Assembly: GCA_036971715.1 (NCBI GenBank)
Contig: JAVHJL010000002.1
Span: forward strand, 3,876,501 to 3,940,500
DNA length: 64,000 nt
Direction: 5' to 3'
From: Arthrobotrys musiformis
Lineage: Eukaryota; Ascomycota; Orbiliomycetes; Orbiliales; Orbiliaceae
Part shown: positions 11,396 to 23,735 of the stretch, piece after piece
Layout of the letters: every line of letters starts with the position of its first letter
How positions within the stretch are numbered: the stretch's first letter is position 1
Program-made: the position numbers and the translations under genes
Notes under the pieces: generated by a model
Database searches by the model: none
What the model saw: the letters and a program-made list of their open reading frames with translations, nothing else
Told to the model about the DNA's origin: nothing

Positions 11396-11935
11396 ATGGA
11401 CACAGCCCTTGAAGCACAATCCCTCGCGCGAAAAGATCGACTAGAAAAACTTCGCAGCCTCAAGCGGAAACAAGAAGAACCGGATGCAGCGAGCTTCGAG
11501 GGCACCCAGGGAACAGAGACTAGCGAAGCATCGACAGTGGTTCTTTCTGGCAGAAATTATGACGTGCAAACCAAAGCTCCCAGACTTGGTTTCGACACTG
11601 CTCCCTCCGATAACCAAGAAACACTGGAGTCGCGAGCAGAGAACGTAGCCGCTGAAGCTAGGACTGCGATGAAAGATGAGGAAGAGGCAGGACTATCGAT
11701 TGACCTCCTCTCACTTCAACCGAAGAAACCCAATTGGGACCTTAAGCGCGATGTTGATCAGAAACTTTCACGATTGGACCTGATGACAAACAATGCCATT
11801 GCTAGGATTCTACATGACAGCATTTCACAGGCAAAAGCTGCAGCCGGAGCCCCCCACAACAACGAGAACCTTGCTGAACTCGTGAGGCAGAGAGAAAACG
11901 AGGAAGCAAATCCGGCTGAGAGCGATGTTGCATGA
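11396..11935 (+). CDS. CWF18: Splicing factor Cwf18 / CCDC12 family
   Basis: Single exon, 179 residues, ATG 11396 to TGA 11933-11935. The family is a small coiled-coil component of the Prp19/NTC-associated spliceosome (Cwf18 in fission yeast, CCDC12 in animals). Seen: an N-terminal helix ARKDRLEKLRSLKRKQE, an Arg-Asn-Tyr segment, the conserved SLQPKKPNWDLKRDVDQKL core and LDLMTNNAIARILHDSI helix, then a polar tail. The length fits the family. The gene has no intron, unlike most neighbours. Confidence 0.92.
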   Translation: MDTALEAQSLARKDRLEKLRSLKRKQEEPDAASFEGTQGTETSEASTVVLSGRNYDVQTKAPRLGFDTAPSDNQETLESRAENVAAEARTAMKDEEEAGLSIDLLSLQPKKPNWDLKRDVDQKLSRLDLMTNNAIARILHDSISQAKAAAGAPHNNENLAELVRQRENEEANPAESDVA

Positions 11936-12395
11936 TGGCCAATATTAAAGATAACCTTGGAAGACTCTTCACCAAACGACACTTCGTTATTTGTGTAAAA
12001 TAGCATCTAGGAAATAGGAAATTATCAATCCCGTATCGTGGGGCTTCAGCGTCTCATATCTGAACCAAGCAGTGCCCTTAAATAAATGCAATACTAATAG
12101 TCAGGTACACTATCCTCGCTCCTCAAAATGTCCCAGGCTAATGTTGGTGTGGTCTGGAGTGAACTCCTGTGTGTTGAGTTGACAAACAATATCCTGATAC
12201 GGTTGTGTTGTGCCAGAATTATGGCTTGGCGCCAAGCCTTTGCACACAACTCCCAGTAATTAGCACACAACACACAAGCTGCCAGACGTTGAGTTCCAAA
12301 AAAGGTTTTCCCACATTGGATTGGAGCATTTTATTGATTCTTCGATACCATCTCCATATCACATCTGTTAGCTACCCACGACATACTCTTCAACC
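11936..12395. other. Intergenic CWF18 to eIF3f
   Basis: 460 bp between two genes on the same strand: CWF18 3' flank and eIF3f promoter. There is an inverted CTTGGCGCCAAG palindrome at about 12224-12235. I see no ORF or repeat of note. Confidence 0.55.
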
Positions 12396-13697
12396 ATGGA
12401 CCGAGAATCGTTCATACATCTAACAAAGCCGGTAGCGGCTGGCTCCACCACGGCAAGCCCACTTCAGGTGGTCATTTGTGCGCAGGTACCCCGCAAAAAC
12501 CCCCCCCCCCCCCCCAAATTCGCCTCATGGATTGTCGGTTCTAAATTATCATCGCCCAGGCATTGTTCGCAATTCTCGACCACTCCTTAAGACGAAGCCC
12601 CGACCAAGAAAGGGTAATTGGAACATTGTTGGGAGTGAGGTCCGAAGATGGTTCCGAAATTGAGATACGGAATTGTTTCGCGGTTGGCCACAACGAAAGC
12701 CAGGAGCAGGTCGGTTTTTGAATTACAAAAACTCTAGCATCCTAATGTTGCTAAACTGTAGTACCACTCCATTATGGAATAGGTTGAAGTCGATATGGAT
12801 TACCACAAGCAGATGTACAATTTACATCTAAAGGCGAATCCAAAGGAAGTCCTTGTTGGGTGGTATGTTGACCTTCCAAAACCACATCCCTAACTTCTCC
12901 ATGACATAATCTTGACGACTAAGTAATCCATCATAGGTATGCAACTTCCCCAGAGCTAAACACTTTCAGCGCCCTCATCCAGAACTTCTACGCCTCAAAT
13001 GGTGATGGTACCCACCCATACCCAGCTGTGCATCTTACAGTTTCCTCAAACCCCGGAAAGGATATTACCTGTCGCACATATATATCTTCTTCTGTTGGAA
13101 CCACGGCCGACAGGGCGGCAGACAGCTGTTTATTTGTCCCGGTTCCATATGAAATCAAGTATGCTGAGACCGAGCGTAACGCCTGTAGGTATCACCTTTC
13201 CACAGTTAAATAGAAGTCCCTTTACTCACAAATTGTCAACGTGTTTAGTGGAATCATTGTCCCTTGGCAAGGCTACTCCAGACCGACAAGTTAGCAATAT
13301 CGTTGACATACATAGCTTGGAAGCTGGCATCATCGAGCTCTTGGAAATGGCTAGCCGTGTGAACAATTATGTGTCGCAGATCCTAGTAAGCGAATCCTAT
13401 GCGACGCCTCGAGTAAAGAACCGGGAATTAACCTCTTGCTTCTAGGCTGGCGAAGCCATTCCCTCGGTCGCCATTGGACAAGCGTTGTTAAACACCCTCA
13501 ACTTAGCTCCTAAAGTCGATGCCTCAGAGCTCGAGAAACTCTTCAATACCCACCTTCAGGATGTTTTGCTTGTATCTTACCTCGCAAATACGATCCGAAC
13601 ACAAATCGACCTTTCCAACAAACTTGCGAGTGCCGTAGGGACGATTGCGGCGCCGCCGAAGACAGATCACAAACGGCAGCAAAGGGAACGGGATTGA
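12396..13697 (+). CDS. eIF3f: Translation initiation factor 3 subunit F (MPN domain)
   Basis: Exons 12396-12485, 12560-12709, 12783-12862, 12937-13184, 13249-13385 and 13446-13697 join in phase to 318 residues. eIF3f is a non-catalytic MPN-domain scaffold of eIF3 that pairs with eIF3h and promotes 43S assembly. Seen: ALFAILDHSLRR, ERVIGTLLG, CFAVGHNESQEQVEVDMDYH, VLVGWYATSPELN, and a C-terminal helical tail with TRTQIDLSNKLAS-like sequence. The JAMM zinc-ligand pattern HxHx7Sx2D is absent, as expected for this subunit. Intron 1 contains a long uninterrupted C run just after its donor (about 12500-12515). Confidence 0.94.
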
Positions 13698-14082
13698 GCG
13701 TCTGCAAAAGCGCGAGGTTGATCCGTTCCAGGAAATAGAGGTTCCATAAGCTTCAGTATAACCGTATGTAATAATATCCAGGTCCATACTCAGATAGACA
13801 CTATTGGTGTTTTCTAGGCTTATAATCCTGCATCATCTTTAGTTTATCGTTATTTGAAGTATATATTCTTGTAATTAGTGCGGGTTTTGGGTTGAATAAG
13901 AAGGCTAGTGGAAATCTTATCAGCCTAAACGTATCACTAGAAATCTGAGCGTAGACCCCTTCAAAACCAGACAATTCTCCAAATGACTCCTAAGGCCACG
14001 CTGCAAAATAAATCAATAAATCAATAAATCAATAAATCAGTAAATCAATAAATCAATAAATCAATAAAGTACACATTCCTCA
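13698..14082. other. Short intergenic between convergent eIF3f and MCP2-type genes
   Basis: 385 bp of 3' flank shared by two convergent genes. Its right half is an AATAAATC tandem array, listed separately. Confidence 0.6.
14007..14069 (+). repeat. Tandem AATAAATC array, repeating a polyadenylation-like word
   Basis: About seven to eight octamer units of AATAAATC (one variant AGTAAATC), ending 14 bp before the stop codon of the minus-strand kinase gene. On the plus strand each unit carries AATAAA, the canonical poly(A) signal, about 310-370 bp downstream of the eIF3f stop. Confidence 0.85.
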
Positions 14083-16500
14083 TCATATGCCCCGAGGCCC
14101 CTGTTGCTGAATACAGCCAGAACATTTCGAGCAATAGGAGTACATTTCGTACACGAAAATTTTAAGCTTGATCTTATAAAAAATCAATAACGCTCTAACC
14201 ATCCGTACAAGGTTCTGGGGTCTCAGTAGCCCACCGTTACGGGTAATAATTTCCCTCTCTTCGTCGAAAACCGCACGAGAACAATAATCCGCCATGATGA
14301 GGAAAGTCCGTTCGGGGCCAATACTACTCTGCAAACTCTCATCTAAACTTCGGGCTTTATTTCATATGTTAGCAGACATTCGAATGTTTCCACCATGCTT
14401 AAAATGAGGATAACATACTAAGGTCGTTTGTTTTGAGGATCAACAAAATAATACGGGGTACGTTTGCGAGCAGTTGTATGAGTTGAGAGAGCATTCCATC
14501 TGCCATCGCAGCTGCAATATGTTCCCTTTCGGTTTTAGAACGAACAGTCGATACAGATGTTTTCACAGCAATGAAATCTCGTCCTGTAATTGCGCTCGCG
14601 AACAACGGGAATTGTTCCGCCGTTATACCTGCAACCTCTGAGGCGTAAACCCGCATCTGTTCCTCGTCTCCGTCCAAAACGGCTAACCAGAGTTTAGCAT
14701 AGCTCCTTCGTGTATCGAGCGGGATTTCTCGGTAAAGGCCGTGATCGTAAAGTATTATGTCGAAATTATGGCCTTTTCGACTTGAGTTCGGTCGGATCGC
14801 CAAATTCCCATGGTGCGGATCACAATGTAAACTATTTGAATTATTAGAATGCAAACCTCAGCAGGATCCGAAAGACTAGCAATTTACGGTGCATCATTCC
14901 CAAAAATCATCTCATTAAAGATATGTGCAAGAGATGCGGAAACGTCATCTCTCGATATACCAGCCTGATCAAGCGAGGCAAGATCATCCACCCGATAGCC
15001 ACGCAGGTACTCCAAAACCAATATTCGCTTTTTAGCCCAGATAACTATGCGCTTTATATTAGGGAACATTCCACGTTTGTATGTAATCTGATATCATATA
15101 TTAACACCAGCCTTACCTCTAGGGACCACGAGGGCTGTATTGGGGACACTACGGAAATGTCGTGTAACCCGAGATATGTTTTTCGCTTCTTCTTCAAAAT
15201 CAAGTTCCACAGGAAGGCTAAAGGATAGGCATTAGCTGAATTTGAAATACTGTTGATGGCATTCCAAAAAAAGCTTACGAGAGTTCCATTTCCTCACTGA
15301 GCCAATCCATTGGGTATTCCGGGAAAAAGAATTTGATATTTGTTAAGGCAAACCGCGTCAAAGCAAGGTCAAGGGGAACCCACTCAGCCAGTGATGGATG
15401 CTGAAGCTTCACGGCAACCCTGAATTCATTTCTAGTTAACACGGTTTCTGCACGAAGCTAATAGGGGAAGGGGGGGCACACTCTTCACCACTCTCTCGAA
15501 GACGGGCCCTATGAACTTGAGCCAGTGACGCTTTGGAGGAAATCAGCCCAATATGTTGGATAGAGAGAGTATCTGACCACTAAGTCAGACTTACCGGTGC
15601 CTATCGGCTCCTCATCGAATTCGCTAAACAGTTCCGATAGAGTACACCCTGTATCTTGCTGGAGCATTCGGTTTATGTCTTCGATTGACGATTTCGGACA
15701 TTTATCTTGTAGTGGGACGAATGTCGACTTGTATTGTTAGTAGTCAAGGTTAGGGTATACCCCGCAAAATAAGCACACATACCGTCCATTCGATAGGCTA
15801 GGGTATACGCTTTAGCACATGCTGTCTGCCTTACCGAACTTAGGGGATCTCACCAATAAATATGTCATACTCGATAGATGTTGACCTAGTTTGATAAATA
15901 TCGAGCCATTCTTCTCCATCCTGGTCCATACAACAGGTTAGTATTACAGCAGGGCTCTTACTAAAAAGAAGAGAGGAGAAAAGGGGCTACCGATCTTACA
16001 CTTTGAGAGCACGTTGAGCACATCTCTGGTGACATGCGCTAAGTGAGGATGCATAACTAGGGGAGTCATGGTCTAAGGCTAATGTATGTCGGTAGCTGCA
16101 TTATGAGACGTGAGTCGTTCTGAGATGATGCCGTGCGGTTCTTCTGGTGTACTGACTCTTGGATGCACCTGGCGGTCGCGGACGCTACGCGCATGGTTCT
16201 TTCAAGCGCCATGACGGCATGGTACGGGCTCCCTGACACATAGGAACCAAGTAAAATGGCTGCCAAAGAGACACTAGCAAATAGCCATCTCGGCTTGATG
16301 ATTCGAGCCTTCGGCTGGGGGGCCGTGATATAAAATTTTCTCGCCGTCGAGAAGACATTGTGATAGTTTCCGGTTATGGAGAAACGGCCGGAGTGAGAGA
16401 CAGTGGGGAAGATTGAATTGATTTGGAGGCAGTGGATATGGTTATGGAGCTGATGCCTGCGCAAAGCGCGGATGGCGAATGGCACTCTAGCTGGCAACAT
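14083..16500 (-). CDS. MCP2: Mitochondrial aarF/ADCK1-type (UbiB family) atypical kinase, Mcp2-like
   Basis: ATG at 16498-16500; the TTG-initiated extension upstream is not a fungal start. Exon 1 is 16169-16500, then short exons down to TAA/TGA at 14083. The N-terminus is basic and Ser-rich (mitochondrial presequence) followed by a single hydrophobic segment LFASVSLAAILLGSYV. Then come RCAQRALKVMEKNG, the UbiB KxGQ motif as FIKLGQHLSSM, the Ala-rich ASLAQVH loop, the VAVKLQHP lysine strand, VLEYLRGYRV, and the LHCDPHHGN catalytic-type loop with DHGLYRE. Family knowledge: ADCK1/Mcp2 proteins lie at the mitochondrial inner membrane and act in lipid homeostasis and membrane organisation; activity is poorly defined. 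About ten exons; the middle ones (14884-16060) are placed by family order rather than each boundary proven. Confidence 0.87.
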
Positions 16501-18493
16501 CCATTCGATGGCTATGGCTGAGTACAATTATATTTGCGATGTCAGTCTTATATTTCAAGATACCATCTTAGTTAGGTTTGCAGATTCATAATTAGTAGAT
16601 AGGTAACTGCTTGACTGAAGCAAGGAAGTACTTGAGTACTTAAGGCAGTGTGCACTGGTCCCGCGGTGTGCACCCAGGTGCCTGATTAGGTACTTGGAAG
16701 GGTAAACAAGTGAAAGGAGGGTTTTTGATGATAATGACCTTTCGTCTTACCGGCTTGCTCAACGGAGAAAATTCTCGGGTGACTTTAGTCTTGTACCCAG
16801 ACCGCACAAAGTGGGACCGGGTGACTTCCGTTCCTTCTCTTCACACACTCTCTCCCTTACCTTCTCCTGTTCTGCCCCTTCTCTATTTTATTTTTTCCTA
16901 TTATAAAATTTCAATTTCCCCTCTCCCTGCTGGGAAACAAGGTAGTCGCAATGATGCCGCAGAATAGATATAGAGAGAGCTTCAAGATTACTAGATTCTG
17001 GATTAGAAGATATTAAGAAAAATTTGAATGAGTATTCAAAGCCGCCTACCTATAGTAAGTACTTAAGTACTTAAATACTGGGTAAGTAAGTAAGTAAAAG
17101 TAGAAAAACCCTGTGCGCCGGTTATTGGTCCCGAGTATTGGAAGCTGGGAGACTCGGCTAGGTTTATAAAAAAGTGACGAAAATATCGTGTTTTTTTTTT
17201 TTTTATAAATTTCCATGCATGTAATTTATCGTTTCCCGATAAAGCTAAGCTGAGTGCTTAAGTTAAAGGTCAGCAAGCACCTACCAAGGCACCGAGCTAT
17301 CTATTGACCCAAGTAAATTTTAGACGCCCTCAATTCCCGAGTCCCGGAATCCCGTAAATAGAGAGTTCTACATAGGCTTAAGCAAGGGATATATCGTCAA
17401 ACTTTGCCGGCCTCTTAGTCTATATGTGCATACCTGTACATTAATGTCGCACTACGGGATAATACATCCACCATATATACAAAGTATCTTTATACCTCTT
17501 ACTTACTTAAGTACATACATACATAGTAAATGAATCACATTGCGAAGCTTCGGGGGCCGATTGACCTAGGTAGTAGGTACCTTTTATTTGTGGACATGTT
17601 CAGTATCGATGCTCCCAGTCCGGATCCTCGCACGGCTTTTTTGTTAAGTAAGCTAGCTGTGCCAGAAGAAGGGTGTTTTTGAATACCGTTGTAATCCGAA
17701 TTATATATCGTTTTTTGCTCCCAATACCGTTGTAATACGCATTATGGTCACAATACCGTATTGATACCGGATCAATAAACCCCCCTTTCCTGGCACAGTA
17801 CTTAGGTAAGAGGTAGGTAGGTACCTACTTAAGTACATGTATTTAGTAGACTGTGTGCTGCAGGCGAAGGGTCTCTTGGCGGCCAACGCTTCTCGTGCCA
17901 CCAGCTGCATGTAGTAGAGGGCTCAAAAGCTTCGATTCAGACATGCAATTGGACTGCACTGCGGGGTCAATGGCTTAGATTAGCCACATACTCCTTATTC
18001 ATCTCCGTCGTCATCATCGTCATAGTCATTATCATCCTCATATTATTCTTCTTCTCCTTCCTACCCCGGTGAGTAGGCACACGCCGTAGACCCTTCGGGA
18101 TCCCCCAGTCTATTTGATGGTCGTTGCCTTACGCACCGACCTGGTCTCAGCATAGTCAACCGCCGAGCAGTATATCCATCGATATCGCAAACTTCTAAAT
18201 TGCTAATGGATTTTCAAGGATAAATTCAAATAGGGCTCGCGGACCTGACTAAAATTTTGTAAGCCTGCGTCTAAAGTACTCTTCCTGTCTACCTCTGCCT
18301 CAGGAGCGCCTGGTCTCGAGGCTATCTTTCTACCCTTTTGTCACATACACACCATGCACACGTCATACCCTCGACTCCAAATTAGTCGCCAGACTCGACT
18401 CGCCGCTTAGACCCCATCGTTTACACATCAATCAATTGTTCAGCCGCCTTCATTACAGGGTCTGTTGATTCGGATATATTTCCTTTTTCGACC
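16501..18493. other. 2 kb gene-free divergent intergenic region
   Basis: Lies between two divergent genes. It is dense in AAGTACTTAAGTACTTAA and TAGGTACCTA words (16570-16700, 17050-17095, 17500-17580, 17800-17840), has a T run at about 17191-17203, and a duplicated CAATACCGTTGTAATNCG word at 17685-17760. The last 500 bp before SepH are CT-rich, as in a long 5' leader. No ORF here has coding character. Confidence 0.65.
17685..17770 (+). repeat. Imperfect direct repeat AATACCGTTGTAAT
   Basis: AATACCGTTGTAATCCGAAT and AATACCGTTGTAATACGCAT lie about 40 bp apart, followed by a third partial copy CAATACCGTATTGATACCGG, which is itself nearly palindromic around the ATACCGTAT core. Confidence 0.7.
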
Positions 18494-21400
18494 ATGGTCG
18501 ACGCTGTAGATATGGCAGAATCTCGACCATCAAAATCCCAAGCCGCCTCAAACGAAGGCAAGAGGCGGCGGGGTAGCTCGTCCCTCTCAGACTATACGCT
18601 TGGGGATTGTATTGGGCGCGGTGCATCAGGGTCCGTCTATAGAGCTATCAACTATACTACTGGGGAGACTGTTGCAATAAAACAAATACGACTCTCAGAC
18701 CTGCCGCAGAGCGAGCTCGGCGCGATCATGGTAATGTGGCCATTGCCATTCATATCGGCTAGCCAATGTAGCTAACTTTGAATCATAATACTCAGCGGGA
18801 AATTGATCTTCTCAAAAATCTAAATGTACGGCCCTTTTGTTCAGTGCGAAACGTGCGATTTCCTAAGGCACTCGATGCTAAACCCTCTCAATATAGCATC
18901 CACACATCGTCCAATACCACGGATTCGTCAAATCAGTTGACTCCTTGTATATTATTTTAGAGTATATACCAGCCCCAGCAAGAACAAAGGGTTCCTCTGA
19001 ACCGTTGCAACTAATGCCTCGCTAGGTTCTGTGAAAACGGGTCTCTCCGCAGCATTTGCAAGAACTTTGGAAAGTTTCCTGAACACCTCGTTGGTCGTTA
19101 CACCGGACAAGTCCTTGATGGTCTCTTCTATCTCCACGAACAAGGAGTTATACACAGAGATATTAAGGGAGCTAATATATTGACAACCAAAGAAGGTCAC
19201 ATAAAGTTGGCCGATTTTGGCGTTGCTACTCGGGCAAATGATGCTACGGTCGTTGGGACGCCTTATTGGATGGCACCTGAGGTTATTGAACTTGTTGGTG
19301 CAACTACGGCGTCCGATATCTGGTAACCCAACCCCAGCCGCCGTGCGTCGGGCCTCGTTAATATCGGATACTAGGAGCGTAGGGTGTACGGTTATCGAGC
19401 TTCTCACCGGTGATCCGCCATACTACGACCTGAGTCCTATGCAAGCCCTCTTCCGCATCGTAAGCGATGACCACCCAAGCCTACCTGACGGCGCTTCCCC
19501 AGTAAGAAAAGCCCTACCCCATTCACCCTCTCTCTCTCTCGAATGTTTTTCTTAAAAAAATACCCCCCCAATTTTGACTACTAGGCTGTCCGCGACTTCT
19601 TGATGCAGTGCTTTCAAAAAGATCCCAATCTTAGAGTTTCTGCGAGGAAGCTTCTTAGACATCCTTGGATTGTGAAGACAAGGCCAGTGTCGAAGGAACC
19701 GAATCCAAAATATGTGGACGACGTGAGGAGTGTTCAGCAGTGGAATGAAGCGCTGAAGATGCCTCTTGATGCACACGGCGCACGTTCCAAACCAGCGCCT
19801 CCCCAGCACGGTAATTCATAGTGAAACTACGGGGACTTGTTAGAGCATGCTGAGGACTAATTTTCGTCTTTAGTATCTCAATCAAAAGTGGACCCAACCA
19901 ACAAGGATGGATTTGCCGCCCTTCAAGAATCATGTACGAACCGCACCCCATGAATGGTAATTCAATATCTAGGCAAGATTACTTACGGTGTTTCAATAGC
20001 TTTTGATGATAACTGGGATGATGACTTCACCCCTTCTATTAATTCTAGCAGTTTCGATCTTACACATTTGAAATCACACGATGCCTTCGGCGGCCATGCT
20101 GTTCGTCGGAACCAGCCGAGTAGTGAACCACAACGTATGTAGCTTACCACACCACTACCTTTGACTACGTCCAAGCTATTAAGAGGAAATTCTATCAGCA
20201 TATCTCGGATATTTCACTCAAGGAGATGACAACATGGATACAATTAAGCCTAAGAAAACCAATTTTCTGAGGGCACTCCATATAGAGGAGGGGAAGCACA
20301 AATCTCGCCCAGATACGGCAGCCACTGCAGCCCTATCCGAGTCATACCCTCCAGGAGGGAAATCATTGTTCCCGTCTTTATTCGCGGACCGCCTTAGCAG
20401 TGAGAGTATTGGAGACGCGACAGACTTCGATATAAATGATCTGGAGAGCCCGTTTGGGCCGGAACATGAGCAAAGCCAACCAAGCGTCACTGTAAAGAAG
20501 CTGACGGACAGATTTCGGCGAAGCCATTCTAACGAGGTGGCCGAGCACTCCCGTATTTCTGGGGATAACCGATTCTTAAAACTAGGATCAAAGGACGACT
20601 CTTCACTTGATGAACTGAAGGTGGCGGCAAAAATTCACAAATACACCGAGGCGGAGGAGGAAGAGGATTTCTCGGATATCTTCTGGGTACCAGACTCGCT
20701 CGGCCCAAAAAATGAAGGCACTTCAAAAAAGAGCAACTTGGTGTTGGCGCCCAAGGGCACTAACCTTAAAATCGGTCTCTTGGATGAGTATGAAGAAGAT
20801 GATCCGTTTTCCGAGCTTGAAGAGGGCCTCACGGAGCTCGACCTTGATGCCAATATTGCCAGAGATCAACATGCCCGACTATGTACTGAGGTTTCTAGTC
20901 ATATCGAATCTCTAAAATCCCAGAACACGGGTATCTTTTTGGAAGATACCACAGCTAAACTTCTTGGGATCCTCTTGGATTCTCCGGAGACAAAAACAGC
21001 AGTTATCGCTTCTCATGGACTGCTTCCCATACTTGAAGTGCTGGAGTCTGGTCGGAACCGAGAAGTCAACATCACACTTCTCCGAGTTATAAACGCGGTG
21101 AGCTGCTACATTCCTGGATCTCTTGGAGCGCTTATAGACTCTGACTGTCTATGGATAGCTCACTTTCAATGATATTGAACTACTCGAGAATCTTTGCTTT
21201 GTCGGAGGCATACCTACAATTACGAAGTTTGCAACGAAACATCACCACAAAGAGATTCGGCTAGAGGCTGCGATTTTTATACGCCAAATATGCCACATGT
21301 CAAGGTTAACTCTCCAAATGTTTGTGAGCTGTGGGGGCCTGAATGTGCTCGTAGAATTAATCGAGGATGACTATTCCACTCATAAGGAGCTTGTTCTCAC

Positions 21401-22889
21401 TGGAATCGAAGGTGTGGTCGATGTTTTCAAACTCCAGGGCTCCACGCCAAAGAACGACTTTTGTCGGATCCTTTCTCGACATATGGTTTTGCGGCCGCTA
21501 TCATTGGTTCTTTCCCAAATATGCAGGGAACAAGAAGACAGATACGAAATTTACTGCGACAAAATAGTTAACCTTTTTTACCTTTTTTCACAAGCGGAAA
21601 ATCAAGTCAAAGAAGCGATCGCGGATCGAGTCACGTTGAAGCGTAAGTAACGGAGTCCATCCAGCCCGGAAGGTATAGGGGTAATTTACTTATGTCATGT
21701 TACAACAGGAATATTAAAGGATCTTCCCATTCTCCCACTCACCTGTCAAATCACGTTCCTCAAGTTCCTGAAAAATTTATCAATGTTATCGACGACCCTT
21801 GATATATTGCAGAACGCGAATGCGATTGAGGTTTTAATCGAGATGCTCTCAGAGAATACACACAAGCCTCAGTTTAAGGTTTGTTAAATCCTAGTATTTC
21901 GTCGATGGTGGAAAACTAACTTGGTTCTACGCTGGTAGGAGCTGTCGAATCAAATACTTAGTATTATGTTTAATTTATGCAGGCATAGCAAGTCGAGACA
22001 AGAGGAGGCTGCAATCAACGGAATCATCCCTGTTCTGCAGAAGATTGTGCGAACCGATAGGCCTTTGAAGGAGTTCGCCCTTCCGATTCTTTGCGACATG
22101 GCACACTCGGGTAGGTTAGGTCGGAAATATCTTTGGCAGAATAACGGTTTAGAATTTTTTGTGTCATTGCTCTCTGAGCCTTATTGGCAAGTTGCCTCGC
22201 TGGAAGCAATTCTCGTATGGTATGTTACATCTATATCGAGACCTCGCATCTACACACCTTGCTAAAGATTTCTGGAAACCAGGTTACATGAGGAGCCAGC
22301 ACAGATAGAAGAGAGGCTTCTTCAGTCAAATGCAACACGTGCCCTCATCAGCTGTTTCACTGGGTCTAAAACAAATACCTTTGAAAACATTTTGGAGCCG
22401 TTCCAGAAGCTCTGTCGGCTAAGTGGACCAATTGCCCGTGCGATGGGGCATCCGGACTTTTTTGAACGTGTTTTGCAGAAACTCACACACCCAAAGGCTG
22501 TGGTGAGGTTGAGTTTACTCAGGATTGTTCGTAGTATTTGTGATGCGAACGGGGACCAGGAAGACCTGTTAACTCGGAGTGGACTGTTTCCTATGATCCT
22601 TTGGCTCGCGGAAAATGATGGAGCAATCCTAGTGCGCAACATTGCTAGTGAATTTGTCAAAACACGCAAGAGCCAATTGCAATCTGGAAAAAACCATAAA
22701 TACTATGTCCCCGCTACAACTCCAAAATCGGTGGGAATATTTCGCGCATCATCGAATTTAGGCCGGCCAAGGAAACAGGCAGACTTCTCGTCCATGCCTC
22801 CCAACACGGAGGGGACCAAAGAAACAAGTTTGAAGGCAAACAAGACTGGGCTGAAGATAGAGAGGAGAAAACGACAGCAATCAACGTGA
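18494..22889 (+). CDS. sepH: Septation initiation network kinase SepH (Cdc7-type STE kinase)
   Basis: Exons begin 18494-18730, 18796-18825, 18897-18961, 19026-19322, 19375-19501, 19585-19810, 19874-19933, 20000-20134, 20223-21097 and from 21159, then continue to TGA 22887-22889; I count about 13 exons. The N-terminal kinase domain has GRGASGSVY (P-loop), VAIKQIRL (catalytic Lys), IIHRD-type VIHRDIKGAN, ADFGVA, and GTPYWMAPEV. A Ser-rich middle contains NWDDDF. The C-terminal half is armadillo/HEAT-like and carries family blocks such as ENLCFVGGIP, LTLQMFVSCGGLNVL, LFYLFSQAEN and PILCDMAHSG. SepH/Cdc7 acts at spindle pole bodies to trigger septum formation. All kinase catalytic residues are present, so it should be active. 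Confidence 0.94.
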
Positions 22890-23119
22890 TATTGATATGG
22901 AGCGACAGCGCAGCGATTGGGTGGCCCTGGTACAAAAAAGTATATTTCGCGCCTGTAACGACTCAAAACGAGAACTATATTCTAACTCAACGACAGCCCG
23001 GTGGGGTTTCATTTATCTTCCATTCTTCACGTTATCGTCGACCGAGCTTAGTGGAGGTCTCGTGTTGGCTTGGATGATGCCTGTGAATTTTCGTTATCGC
23101 ACTAGGATTTTTAGATCCC

Positions 23120-23622
23120 TCAAGAGCTCGGTTTCTGTTTATTTGGAGGTTTCTCGTAGGCGTTCTTCCTCCGCCGGCCGCCACCTTTATGACTATGGCA
23201 AGAGTGGGCTTTGTGCTGTCCTGTAGGAGGGTGGTTGTTTTCTGATGGGTTGCTATCGCCTGGCTGATGGCCTCCATCTTCGGATGAGCTTGACGAGTCT
23301 GACTCTTCGCTGGATGATTCTCCGAACTCTCGGGGTTTGTTGTAGATGCAGCATACTATACAAGGTTAATATCCAATACCGGGGTAAACCGGGATAGACC
23401 CCTATATAGCTCGAATTGAGACATACTTTTAGTCTTTTTGCGACCCAACCCTTCATTATCAACAACCTCCTCCGTCCAGGTCACCCGGCGTCGTTCGGTG
23501 TGCGCCCCACGCAGGCGTAGAACCCCATCCGACGAGCCTGCCAAAGCGGTTCCCTGTGCAGAAATCTGTTCCGTAGTCGTAGATGATGTCTGGTCCCGCG
23601 CCGCCGTACTTGGGCCTTCCAT
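23120..23622 (-). CDS. YPI1: Type 1 phosphatase inhibitor Ypi1 (PPP1R11 family)
   Basis: Exons 23427-23622 and 23120-23355 join in phase to 143 residues. The family is a small, disordered nuclear regulator of protein phosphatase 1 (Glc7). Seen: the PP1-docking RRVTWTEEVVDNEGLGRKK block (RVxW motif), then CCIYNKPREFGESSSEES with the conserved Cys pair, a Ser/Asp/Glu-rich stretch, a His/Cys patch, and a basic GGGRRRKNAYEKPP tail. Intron 23356-23426 has a GTATGT donor and TATAG acceptor. A long TG-rich microsatellite lies just upstream. The gene converges on SepH with 230 bp between stops. Confidence 0.93.
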
Positions 23623-23659
23623 GATGGGCGAGGGCCAAAAACTTTGGGATATGGAAAAT

Positions 23660-23735
23660 TGGTGCGTGTGCGTGTGCGTGTGCGTTTACATTTATGTGTG
23701 TGTGTATGTGTGTGTGTGTGTGTGTGTATGTGTTT
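23660..23735 (+). repeat. (TG)n / (GTGTGC)n microsatellite upstream of YPI1
   Basis: GTGCGTGTGCGTGTGCG grades into TGTGTG with occasional TA interruptions, over about 75 bp. It begins about 40 bp 5' of the YPI1 ATG (minus strand), so it is in the promoter or 5' UTR. Alternating purine-pyrimidine DNA of this kind can adopt Z-form. Confidence 0.9.
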
